Shown piece after piece: positions 1 through 6,048 of a stretch of DNA of 18,640 nucleotides (position 1 is the first letter of the stretch; the number at the start of each line of letters is the position of its first letter). Under the pieces are notes generated by a model. The model made no database searches and was not told the DNA's origin. It was given only the letters and a program-made list of their open reading frames with translations. Source of the stretch: Legionella_A sp049239925 (lineage in GTDB: Bacteria > Pseudomonadota > Gammaproteobacteria > Legionellales > Legionellaceae). The DNA is taken from the NCBI GenBank assembly GCA_049239925.1, contig JBMLTO010000091.1:1-18640 (forward strand), written 5' to 3'. Both the position numbers and the translations under genes were made by a program.

Positions 1-2
1 TT

Positions 3-365
3 TACTATGGAATTTTCTCTGACTTTAGCTATGGAATTTATTATGTCTTTGACATCAGCCAAAGTGGCACCGAAGGCCGTAAGGTGCTGGAGAAGTACTC
101 CGTTTCGCTAGTGGATCGCTACGCTGAGATGTCGGCAACCGGGGCGCTGCTGTTCTACAGCATGTTTGTGATGTCCGCCAAGCCCGAGTTGGTCATCACG
201 GTTCCATTGGTTCTGTTCGGCCTGTTCCGCTACTGGTTCGTGGTGGAAGCCCTTGATGGCGGCGAGTCACCCACAGGTGCACTGTTGGCTGATTGGCAGC
301 TGTTGCTTACCGTGGTGCTGTGGGTGGCTGCCTGCGGCTGGGCACTTTGGCCGGTGCAGGGATGA
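3..365 (+). CDS. UbiA-family prenyltransferase, C-terminal part (decaprenyl-phosphate phosphoribosyltransferase-like), 5'-truncated
   Basis: The frame is open to the left window edge; a GTG at 84 is only an internal codon. From about residue 19 of the visible 120, the sequence fits the C-terminal third of UbiA-family polyprenyl-phosphate phosphoribosyltransferases: a G-x-R-K-V-L-E-K-Y-S stretch, a hydrophobic span, the loop around VLFGLFRYWFVVE, then GGESPTGALLADWQLLLT and a last membrane helix. Family members join phosphoribosyl pyrophosphate to a polyprenyl phosphate, the first step toward polyprenyl-phospho-arabinose. The stop overlaps the next gene's start (ATGA, 362-365), so the two were an operon. 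The first 18 or so residues are AT-rich, repetitive and do not show the K-R-x-x-E-L type segment expected before this point, so the gene is probably broken near position 60. Family call fairly sure; exact substrate inferred. Confidence 0.7.
   Translation, partial: YYGIFSDFSYGIYYVFDISQSGTEGRKVLEKYSVSLVDRYAEMSATGALLFYSMFVMSAKPELVITVPLVLFGLFRYWFVVEALDGGESPTGALLADWQLLLTVVLWVAACGWALWPVQG
6..53 (+). repeat. Degenerate 24-bp tandem repeat, two units
   Basis: Units 6-29 and 30-53 both begin tatggaattt and match at 18 of 24 positions. In the open frame they encode YGIFSDFS and YGIYYVFD. They lie in the AT-rich edge just before the GC-rich island and may be the tail of a repetitive host gene. Only two units are visible because the window ends here. 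Confidence 0.4.
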
Positions 366-786
366 TCATGGATTTCTCTTACGCCCTGACCCCATTTCTG
401 GCTTGGCTCGTCGCCGGAATCTCAAAATTCATTATCAACAGCATTAAGGCCAAGCAACTCGCGTTCGGTCTCATCGGCTACGGTGGGTTGCCCAGCAACC
501 ACAGCGCGATCGTCAGTAGCATGGCAGCACTCATTGCCCTCAAAGAAGGCATAGGACACCCCGCTTTCGGTGTCGCCATCACACTGGCTTTTATCGTGAT
601 GCTGGATGCCAATAGCCTGCGCCGACAGGTGGGTAAGCATGCAGTGGTCATTAACAAGTTGGCGGCCGGGGCATCTGGCCATCGGACACTGCGCGAGCGC
701 ATGGGCCACACCCGATTGGAAATTGCCGCCGGAATCGTCGTGGGTATCGCGGTTGCCACCGCAGTGAACGTGATGCCCCCGGTAAA
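60..786. other. GC-rich island of foreign or chimeric origin
   Basis: Counting G+C by 60-base lines gives 19/60 for 1-60, 35/60 for 121-180, 43/60 for 661-720 and 22/60 for 781-840, against 19/60 for 1081-1140 inside hslO. Codon use in the two genes is GC-rich at third positions, unlike every other gene in the window. Both genes appear cut by the island's borders. No insertion sequence, integrase, tRNA or target duplication is visible at either edge. This could be a small transferred fragment or an assembly join; the sequence alone does not decide. Confidence 0.6.
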
Positions 787-838
787 AAGGGAACATTTGA
801 TCATCTTTGCTTCTATTTGTCGCTCTCCTGTTAGCTAA
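362..838 (+). CDS. Divergent PAP2 family phosphatase (DUF212), possibly with replaced C-terminus
   Basis: The 158-residue membrane protein has the DUF212/divergent-PAP2 signatures: GGLPSNHS at 41-48 (the PSxHS phosphatase motif), MLDANSLRRQVGKHA at 80-94, and a G-H-T at 115-117 before the last hydrophobic helix (about 119-136). The start at 362 is chosen because ATG overlaps the upstream TGA; the open frame to 293 lies inside the prenyltransferase gene. Next to a phosphoribosyltransferase of the UbiA family, a PAP2-type protein would remove the 5-phosphate from polyprenyl-phosphoryl-5-phosphoribose, as proposed for the mycobacterial pair Rv3806c/Rv3807c. Related proteins normally end just after the last helix; here about 20 further residues are encoded by AT-rich DNA after position 786, so the natural stop may have been lost at the junction. 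The downstream oxidoreductase and epimerase genes of this pathway are absent. Confidence 0.75.
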   Translation: MIMDFSYALTPFLAWLVAGISKFIINSIKAKQLAFGLIGYGGLPSNHSAIVSSMAALIALKEGIGHPAFGVAITLAFIVMLDANSLRRQVGKHAVVINKLAAGASGHRTLRERMGHTRLEIAAGIVVGIAVATAVNVMPPVKREHLIIFASICRSPVS

Positions 839-959
839 AAAATCCTCTGAATTATAACCTCAGACATTATTTAGACGATCTTGCCCTAACGGATGAGAGA
901 ACAATGGCTAAAGTCTAGACATCTATGCTAAGATTTATTTTTTTCATACCTATATCTCG

Positions 960-1802
960 ATGAACTCACTCGATACACTGCAACCATTTATATTTGAACA
1001 TGCCAATATCCGTGGTGGGATAGTCCGCTTGGATCAAACATTCAAAACTATCATCTCTCAGCATCCCTATCCACCAATGATTAAACAATTTTTAGGAGAA
1101 GCAATCACATCATCCTTATTAGTTGCAGGCAGCATTAAATTTGAAGGAGAGATTAGCTTACAATTTCATGGCGATAAACGTCTGCCATTACTGATTGTAC
1201 AATGCAATCATCAATTACAAGTGAGAGCATTCGCCAAGTTTCAAGAGAACGCCGCTGATCTAGATTACCAAAAATCTTTTTTAGCAGGTGAGATGCTTTT
1301 AACAATTAATCAATACAAACAGACTCAAGCTTACCAAAGTATAGTACCTATACGCTCATTCTCCATGAGTGAAAATTTAATGAGTTATTTTGAGCAATCT
1401 GAACAGATAAAAAGCCATGTTTGGCTTGCGGTTAACGATGACAAAGCTGCTGGGATGTTACTCCAGTTAATGCCAGAGGAAGACCATACACAGCATGAGC
1501 AACTCTGGGAGTATGCTATTCATATTGGACAAACGCTCGATAAAAAAGAATTGCTAACTTTAGATAATCATACGCTGCTACATAGACTTTATCATGAAAC
1601 TGAATTGCGTTTATATAACGCGCGTAATATCGAATTTTCATGCCGATGCAACGTAGAAAAAATGAAGCAAGTTCTGACCATCTTAGGACAAGATGACCTA
1701 GAAAAACTGTTTGATGAACGCGGCAAAATCGAGATCAATTGCGATTTTTGTAATCATAATTACATATTTGATGCGATTGAAATTGGTTCTTTTTTTAGCT
1801 AG
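960..1802 (+). CDS. hslO: Hsp33, redox-regulated molecular chaperone
   Basis: The 280-residue cytoplasmic protein matches the normal Hsp33 length. The C-terminal zinc/redox switch is complete: C228-x-C230, then 30 residues, then C261-x-x-C264, which fits the family pattern C-x-C-x(27-32)-C-x-x-C. N-terminal landmarks include the GEAITSSLLVAGSIKFEGEISLQF region and HGDKRLPLLIVQCN. In the family, zinc-bound reduced Hsp33 is inactive; oxidation forms two disulfides, the protein unfolds in part, dimerises and holds unfolding client proteins during oxidative stress. It starts with ATG at 960 without a clear Shine-Dalgarno sequence. It stands alone, facing a convergent hypothetical gene. The reading frame is intact and AT-rich like the rest of the window, in contrast to the island just upstream. 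Confidence 0.97.
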   Translation: MNSLDTLQPFIFEHANIRGGIVRLDQTFKTIISQHPYPPMIKQFLGEAITSSLLVAGSIKFEGEISLQFHGDKRLPLLIVQCNHQLQVRAFAKFQENAADLDYQKSFLAGEMLLTINQYKQTQAYQSIVPIRSFSMSENLMSYFEQSEQIKSHVWLAVNDDKAAGMLLQLMPEEDHTQHEQLWEYAIHIGQTLDKKELLTLDNHTLLHRLYHETELRLYNARNIEFSCRCNVEKMKQVLTILGQDDLEKLFDERGKIEINCDFCNHNYIFDAIEIGSFFS

Positions 1803-1830
1803 AAAAAGCATTTTACAATTAACGATACAT

Positions 1831-1853
1831 CCACAATGATCAAAGTGGTTTTT
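1831..1853 (+). terminator. Weak terminator candidate after hslO
   Basis: A four-base stem (CCAC 1831-1834 with GTGG 1845-1848) is followed directly by TTTTT. It lies between convergent genes, 29 bases after the hslO stop. The stem is short, so this is tentative. Confidence 0.25.
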
Positions 1854-1858
1854 GTCAC

Positions 1859-2359
1859 TTATTGCGTTGGTGAATCACTAATGGTCATGATGCCACTGCA
1901 TCCATCGAGATATTGTAATGTATTGCCACGCATTGCATTTAAAATTGCTTGTAAACTATGAAATTGAGCGCTTAACTGAAAATACAGAGGGATAGACTCT
2001 GACTCTTGAAGCCGACCTGCGGCAAAGTAGGCTGCACGCCCTATTTCAGCAAAATAATCTAAAGTAAGATGACGTCTAGTTGCCACTCCAGGAAACAAAC
2101 CACAAACGAGTAAACTTTTATCGCCCACATCTTGTAATCCCTGTAACTGTGAATGTCTTCCTGATTTTTGCATAGCTACCAAAAAATCAATAGCCATAAT
2201 GGTATCTAGTAAAGCTGGTGTTGTTGCAAAACGCATCAGCAAAAATACTAAATAGCTCTCAAGGGGCTCACTTAGAAGCAATTTCGTCGCAACCTGCGCT
2301 TCATTGATTAGTGCATGCCATTGACTCATGTCAGTTGGATTTAAAATTAGCTTTTTCAT
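1859..2359 (-). CDS. Conserved hypothetical protein, helical, soluble
   Basis: This 166-residue protein has no signal peptide and no long membrane span. It looks mostly alpha-helical with leucine- and alanine-rich segments. The middle carries the most family-like stretch: LLVCGLFPG (about 84-92), then ATRRHLTLDYF and EIGRAAYFAAGRL (to about 118). That order (leucine-rich turn, F-P, a basic patch, then a YF...G..AY helix) resembles gammaproteobacterial hypothetical proteins I have seen, but I cannot give a family name or function. It is transcribed divergently from typA and convergently with hslO, so it is probably its own transcription unit. The ATG at 2357-2359 has only a weak AAGG nearby. 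Coding seems real from its length, base use like neighbouring genes and lack of a competing frame. Confidence 0.8.
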   Translation of the reverse strand: MKKLILNPTDMSQWHALINEAQVATKLLLSEPLESYLVFLLMRFATTPALLDTIMAIDFLVAMQKSGRHSQLQGLQDVGDKSLLVCGLFPGVATRRHLTLDYFAEIGRAAYFAAGRLQESESIPLYFQLSAQFHSLQAILNAMRGNTLQYLDGCSGIMTISDSPTQ

Positions 2360-2440
2360 GACTGGATGCCTTCTTATCGAATTTTACCTTATTAGTTTAG
2401 CAAAACCTTTGACTAACGATGGAAATATAGACAATCTTTA

Positions 2441-2470
2441 TTATCAAAAGAATGAACTTCAATGTATAAT
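2441..2470 (+). promoter_or_regulatory. Candidate sigma-70 promoter for typA
   Basis: A perfect -10 TATAAT lies at 2465-2470, with ttatca at 2441-2446 as a 4/6 -35 and an 18-base spacer. Transcription would start near 2477, leaving a leader of about 80 bases that contains the hairpin at 2493-2528. Confidence 0.45.
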
Positions 2471-2492
2471 GTTATATTTTTACCGCTAAACA

Positions 2493-2546
2493 GCTGGTTG
2501 CTCTTGACTATATTTGAGCATAACCAGCGCTTAGAGTTTATTTTTT
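2493..2546 (+). promoter_or_regulatory. Leader hairpin plus T-rich tract upstream of typA (possible attenuator or thermosensor)
   Basis: GCTGGTTGCTC (2493-2503) pairs with GAGC-at-AACCAGC (2516-2528): eleven base pairs with a two-base bulge and a 12-base loop. A T-rich run follows at 2537-2546, and the typA Shine-Dalgarno (aaaaagg, 2547-2553) and ATG come right after. No plus-strand gene ends nearby (hslO stops at 1802), so it is better read as part of the typA leader than as an upstream gene's terminator. Confidence 0.4.
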
Positions 2547-2558
2547 AAAAAGGTTTTT

Positions 2559-4388
2559 ATGATCGAAAAAATTAGAAATATTGCTATTATTGCGCACGTT
2601 GACCACGGCAAAACAACCTTAGTTGACAAATTATTACAACAAACCGGAACACTTAACGAAAGGGCTCCTAAAGTTGAACGGGTTATGGATTCAAATGCCT
2701 TAGAAAAAGAGCGAGGAATAACAATTCTTGCTAAAAATACCTGCGTACATTGGCAGGGGCATCAAATTAATATTGTTGATACTCCCGGACATGCTGATTT
2801 CGGAGGAGAGGTTGAACGAATTTTATCGATGGTAGATAGCGTATTGTTGTTGGTTGATGCAGTCGATGGTCCCATGCCACAAACTCGTTTTGTTACTCAG
2901 AAAGCATTTGCGCAAGGATTAAATCCTATTGTGATCATCAACAAAATTGACCGTCCAGGTGCCAGACCACATTGGGTGATGGATCAAGTATTTGACTTAT
3001 TTGACAATTTAGGAGCAAATGACACACAACTCGATTTTCCGGTTGTTTATGCTTCAGCTTTAAATGGTTATGCCAAACTTAATTTAGAAGATGAAGTAAC
3101 CGATATGGGCGCGCTATTGCAAACCATTATTGATAGAGTCCCCCCCCCTGATGTTGATGCCGAAGGTGACTTTCAAATGCAAATTACGTCCCTAGATTAT
3201 TCATCATATGTGGGCACTATAGGCATCGGTCGAGTTACTCGCGGCAGCATTAAAGCAAAATCGGCAGTGAAGATTATTAGCAAAGAAGGAAGCATCCGCA
3301 GTGGTCGATTGTTACAGTTATTGGGATTCAAAGGACTAGAACGGGTCGAAATCGAAGAAGCACGAGCCGGTGATATTATTGCCGTCACAGGTATTGATGC
3401 ACTTAATATATCCGATACCATCTGTGATCCAAATAATGTTGAAGCCCTACCGCCTTTAAGTGTTGATGAGCCAACAATCAGCATGACTTTTCAGGTTAAT
3501 GACTCACCATTTGCTGGTCAAGAAGGTAAGTTTATTACTAGCCGAAAAATACGTGACCGCTTGCAAACTGAATTATTACATAACGTTGCTTTGCGCGTTG
3601 AAGATACTGAAGATCCAGATAAATTCCGAGTATCAGGCCGAGGAGAGTTGCACCTATCGATTTTAATTGAAACCATGCGGCGTGAAGGTTACGAACTTGC
3701 TATTTCTAAGCCTGAGGTCATTATCCGCACTAGCGAAGATGGCGCTCAATTGGAACCTTACGAGCGAGTTACCCTTGATGTCGAAGAACATCACCAAGGT
3801 TCCATTATGGAGAAATTGGGTGAGCGAAGAGGCGATTTGCAAAATATGGTTTCAGATGGTAAAGGGCGAGTTCGTCTTGACTATATAATCCCTACTCGTG
3901 GATTAATTGGTTTTCATACCGAGTTTTTATCATGCACCTCTGGAACTGGCCTAATGTACCATGTCTATGATCATTATGGACCAGCAATCAAAGGCAGAAT
4001 TGGTAAACGCGCCAGTGGCGTACTTATAGCTAATTGTAATGGTACTGCACGCGGTTTTGCCCTCTTTAACCTGCAAGATCGAGGTAGAATGTTCATCGAT
4101 CCTCAAACACCATGCTATGAGGGAATGGTCGTAGGCATTCATGCTCGTGATAATGATTTGGTCGTGAATGTCACGAAAGAAAAACAGCTGACCAATATGA
4201 GAGCATCTGGTACTGATGAAAATATTGTCTTAACCCCTTCAATCAAGCTGACGCTGGAACAAGCGTTAGAATTTATCGATGATGATGAACTAGTAGAAGT
4301 GACTCCACAGTCGATCCGTATAAGAAAAAAAGAGCTCAATGAAACAGCGCGAAAGCGCTCAGCAAGAGCAAGCAATAGTGATGAGTAA
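2559..4388 (+). CDS. typA: BipA/TypA, translational GTPase
   Basis: The 609-residue protein is the usual size for BipA. GTPase motifs are in order: G1 AHVDHGKT at 12-19, G2 RGITI at 52-56, G3 DTPGH at 74-78, G4 NKID at 128-131, and SAL at 167-169 for G5. They are followed by the domain II beta-barrel, elongation-factor-G-like domains (SGRGELHLSILIETMRREG; the RGLIGFHTEFL segment typical of BipA) and the BipA C-terminal domain. The lysine/arginine-rich tail (RIRKKELNETARKRSARA) fits rRNA contact. The family binds the ribosome and helps 50S assembly, mainly at low temperature and under stress. ATG at 2559 has the SD-like aaaaagg six bases before it. It is monocistronic, with a hairpin at 4433-4456 after the stop. 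Confidence 0.98.
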   Translation: MIEKIRNIAIIAHVDHGKTTLVDKLLQQTGTLNERAPKVERVMDSNALEKERGITILAKNTCVHWQGHQINIVDTPGHADFGGEVERILSMVDSVLLLVDAVDGPMPQTRFVTQKAFAQGLNPIVIINKIDRPGARPHWVMDQVFDLFDNLGANDTQLDFPVVYASALNGYAKLNLEDEVTDMGALLQTIIDRVPPPDVDAEGDFQMQITSLDYSSYVGTIGIGRVTRGSIKAKSAVKIISKEGSIRSGRLLQLLGFKGLERVEIEEARAGDIIAVTGIDALNISDTICDPNNVEALPPLSVDEPTISMTFQVNDSPFAGQEGKFITSRKIRDRLQTELLHNVALRVEDTEDPDKFRVSGRGELHLSILIETMRREGYELAISKPEVIIRTSEDGAQLEPYERVTLDVEEHHQGSIMEKLGERRGDLQNMVSDGKGRVRLDYIIPTRGLIGFHTEFLSCTSGTGLMYHVYDHYGPAIKGRIGKRASGVLIANCNGTARGFALFNLQDRGRMFIDPQTPCYEGMVVGIHARDNDLVVNVTKEKQLTNMRASGTDENIVLTPSIKLTLEQALEFIDDDELVEVTPQSIRIRKKELNETARKRSARASNSDE

Positions 4389-4432
4389 TGTTTAAATCCA
4401 ACTACTGCAAACTGATCGAATACTCCCAATTA

Positions 4433-4456
4433 CTGGTTACCCACTAGGGTAACCAG
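4433..4456. terminator. Perfect 10-bp hairpin downstream of typA
   Basis: CTGGTTACCC (4433-4442) and GGGTAACCAG (4447-4456) form a perfect ten-base-pair stem with a four-base loop, 44 bases after the typA stop. No T-run follows on either strand, so it could act as a terminator of the non-U-tract kind or an mRNA 3'-end stabiliser. A similar T-less hairpin ends the recN/coxC pair. Confidence 0.45.
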
Positions 4457-4573
4457 AATCTACAGCAGTAAAGTCCCTAAAAAGCAGCCGAGGTTAAGAA
4501 CAGCTCGCAAACTAGGCTTACAATAACTACGCTCTAGCAACATTATCTCCATAAACCCATGTAATTAAATTCT

Positions 4574-4605
4574 CCTGCCTACGCTATACACTTGTTCGCG
4601 GCATC
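4574..4605 (-). repeat. Palindromic repeat, copy 1 (degenerate)
   Basis: Read on the minus strand it begins gatgccgcgaacaa, then gtgtatagcg and taggcagg. It shares the first 14 bases and a later atagcg with copy 2 at 5014-5045, in the opposite orientation. The inner palindrome has decayed here (the second GCGGCA arm reads GCGTAG). Confidence 0.6.
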
Positions 4606-4618
4606 TATTCGATCTTAA

Positions 4619-4903
4619 TCAGTGGCAAATGTCTTCATACCGATCAGGCCATTCTGGATTTAGGTTCTCAATCCAATTTAACGTCCACAGCCTGGACCAG
4701 TTTTGGAATCGCGATTCATGTCAGCCTCTACATCAGTTTCATCAACCTCATTATCAACCAACATATGCACATTGTACTTAGCTGTAAATCCCGGAATCAG
4801 GCTATTTTTATGCGCCTAGACTCGTTTAATGAAATCGGATGTTGAATCCGTGTATCGTGTGCCATTTCGCTTCCTTATCAGCATTCCCAGTTTTAGAGTT
4901 CAT
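4619..4903 (-). pseudogene. Decayed reading frame of unknown family
   Basis: On the minus strand, one frame runs from 4899 to a TAA at 4680-4678 with a single TAG at 4818-4816; it includes NSLIPGFTAKYNVHMLVDNE and DETDVEADMNRDSKTG. A second frame overlaps and runs from 4720 to a TGA at 4621-4619, giving NWSRLWTLNWIENLNPEWPD and RYEDICH. Upstream, a third frame offers an ATG at 4903 (MNSKTGNADKEAKWHT). Codons in the middle are rich in G at position one (GAT GTA GAG GCT GAC), as in real coding DNA, and the pieces could be one gene broken by a stop and frameshifts. I do not recognise the protein. It may be a relic of a mobile or repeated gene, since the palindromic repeats flank it. Chance open frames remain possible. 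Confidence 0.35.
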
Positions 4904-5013
4904 CTTCCATAGAATAATTGTATTTTATGGCTTCTTTGTAATCTGATTTTACTATTATCAATCAAAAAACTGGAATAATGAATCAGATTCATCTCTAACT
5001 TGGCCATTTCCTG

Positions 5014-5045
5014 GATGCCGCGAACAAATAGCGGCACGTCGGCGG
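5014..5045 (+). repeat. Palindromic repeat, copy 2
   Basis: It begins gatgccgcgaacaa and continues atagcggcacg and tcggcgg. TGCCGC (5016-5021) and GCGGCA (5031-5036) form a six-base-pair stem with a nine-base loop. With the reverse-oriented copy at 4574-4605 it brackets the decayed frame. The form recalls small palindromic elements scattered in Rickettsiales and other intracellular bacteria; whether it is a genome-wide family here is inference. Confidence 0.6.
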
Positions 5046-5119
5046 ATGGATGAATTGTCAACACGCCCTATCATTAGATCGTCATATTATTTACAATGTC
5101 CTTTTTGTAACTATAAATT

Positions 5120-6019
5120 ATGATGAATCAGCTAGCATTCAAACGCATTATTCTGTATGCCAGACAACACCGAGCCAATCAGAATGTCAGTGAAACTGTT
5201 TATCGCTTAATTAATTTTTTAAAAACATTAAACCTGGAAGTTGTCCAAGATATAGATACATCTGCCAGTTTTAATCCACAACTACAGATCCTGTCTCGCT
5301 CTCAAATGGGTAAGGACGGCGATCTGATCATCGTTATTGGTGGTGATGGTAGCCTTCTTTCGGCTGCCAGAATGGCAATTAAAGTCAACGTACCTGTTGT
5401 TGGAATTAATCGGGGTCGTCTAGGCTTTCTAACAGATATCTCTCCACAAGATATGGAGAGTCAATTAACATTGATATTACAAGGCCAATATAAAGAAGAG
5501 CAGCGATTTTTGTTAAATATGCGTATTCATGAAAATAATAGCGTAAATGATGAATGTGATGCCCTAAATGATGTTGTATTAGGCAGAGGTAATGAAACGC
5601 ATCTGATTGAGTTTGATGTTTATATTAACCAACAATTTGTAAGCAACTACCGCGCTGATGGTTTAATTTTATCAACACCAACAGGCTCAACAGCCTATGC
5701 ATTATCAGCGGGCGGTCCCATCATGCATCCAGAGCTCAATGCAATTGTTATCGTTCCCATGTTCTCACACAGTTTAAACTCAAGACCATTGGTGATTGCC
5801 AGCGAGTCAGCCATTGATATTCATTCTAAAAGCAATAGTAACTTATTAATTAGCTGTGATGGACATGAATATAGGCTAGCCAAACCGCATCAGCAAATTT
5901 CTATTCAAAAAAATGTACAACAATTGAGACTACTACATCCTATTGCTTATCATTATTATGATACGCTACGCATGAAGCTTGGATGGGGGGGAAGTAAACA
6001 TCCCAATCCTTCAATTTAA
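5120..6019 (+). CDS. nadK: NAD kinase (ATP-NAD kinase)
   Basis: This cytoplasmic enzyme phosphorylates NAD to NADP. The 299 residues match the usual length (about 290-300). The signature GGDG lies at 74-77 in VIGGDGSLLSAAR, followed by GINRGRLGFLTDI (95-107), the substrate-binding N-D pair in LNDVVLGRG (149-157) and the glycine-rich GLILSTPTGSTAYALSAGGP (181-200). The C-terminal SCDGHEYRL fits the conserved D-G strand. The start has two consecutive ATG codons (5120 and 5123) with no clear Shine-Dalgarno, so either may be used. It sits 29 bases before recN, the common gammaproteobacterial order, and probably shares its transcript. The tail LGWGGSKHPNPSI is slightly extended; otherwise ordinary. 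Confidence 0.97.
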   Translation: MMNQLAFKRIILYARQHRANQNVSETVYRLINFLKTLNLEVVQDIDTSASFNPQLQILSRSQMGKDGDLIIVIGGDGSLLSAARMAIKVNVPVVGINRGRLGFLTDISPQDMESQLTLILQGQYKEEQRFLLNMRIHENNSVNDECDALNDVVLGRGNETHLIEFDVYINQQFVSNYRADGLILSTPTGSTAYALSAGGPIMHPELNAIVIVPMFSHSLNSRPLVIASESAIDIHSKSNSNLLISCDGHEYRLAKPHQQISIQKNVQQLRLLHPIAYHYYDTLRMKLGWGGSKHPNPSI

Positions 6020-6048
6020 ATTAAGCTAATTATTATAGCGAGAATGAC

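Larger units (their letters stand above)
4389..5119. other. 731-base gap between typA and nadK
   Basis: There is no intact gene. The gap holds the hairpin at 4433-4456, two inverted copies of a palindromic repeat (4574-4605 and 5014-5045) and, between them, a decayed minus-strand reading frame (4619-4903). The plus-strand open stretch over the same region is the complement of that frame and lacks a sensible start. Just before nadK, TACAAT at 5092-5097 could be a -10 box, without a convincing -35. Confidence 0.6.

Noticed and set aside
293..361. Extended start for the DUF212 phosphatase
   Set aside because: This part lies inside the prenyltransferase gene in another frame; the ATG at 362 overlaps the upstream stop and begins the family-like sequence.
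422..804. Two minus-strand open frames opposite the DUF212 gene
   Set aside because: They are complements of GC-rich coding DNA, with no domain-like sequence; GC-rich genes often give such shadows.
4550..4844. Plus-strand open stretch with a hydrophobic segment (FGIAIHVSLYISFINLIINQ)
   Set aside because: It is codon-for-codon the complement of the more coding-like minus-strand frame, lacks a start codon near its beginning and has no ribosome site.
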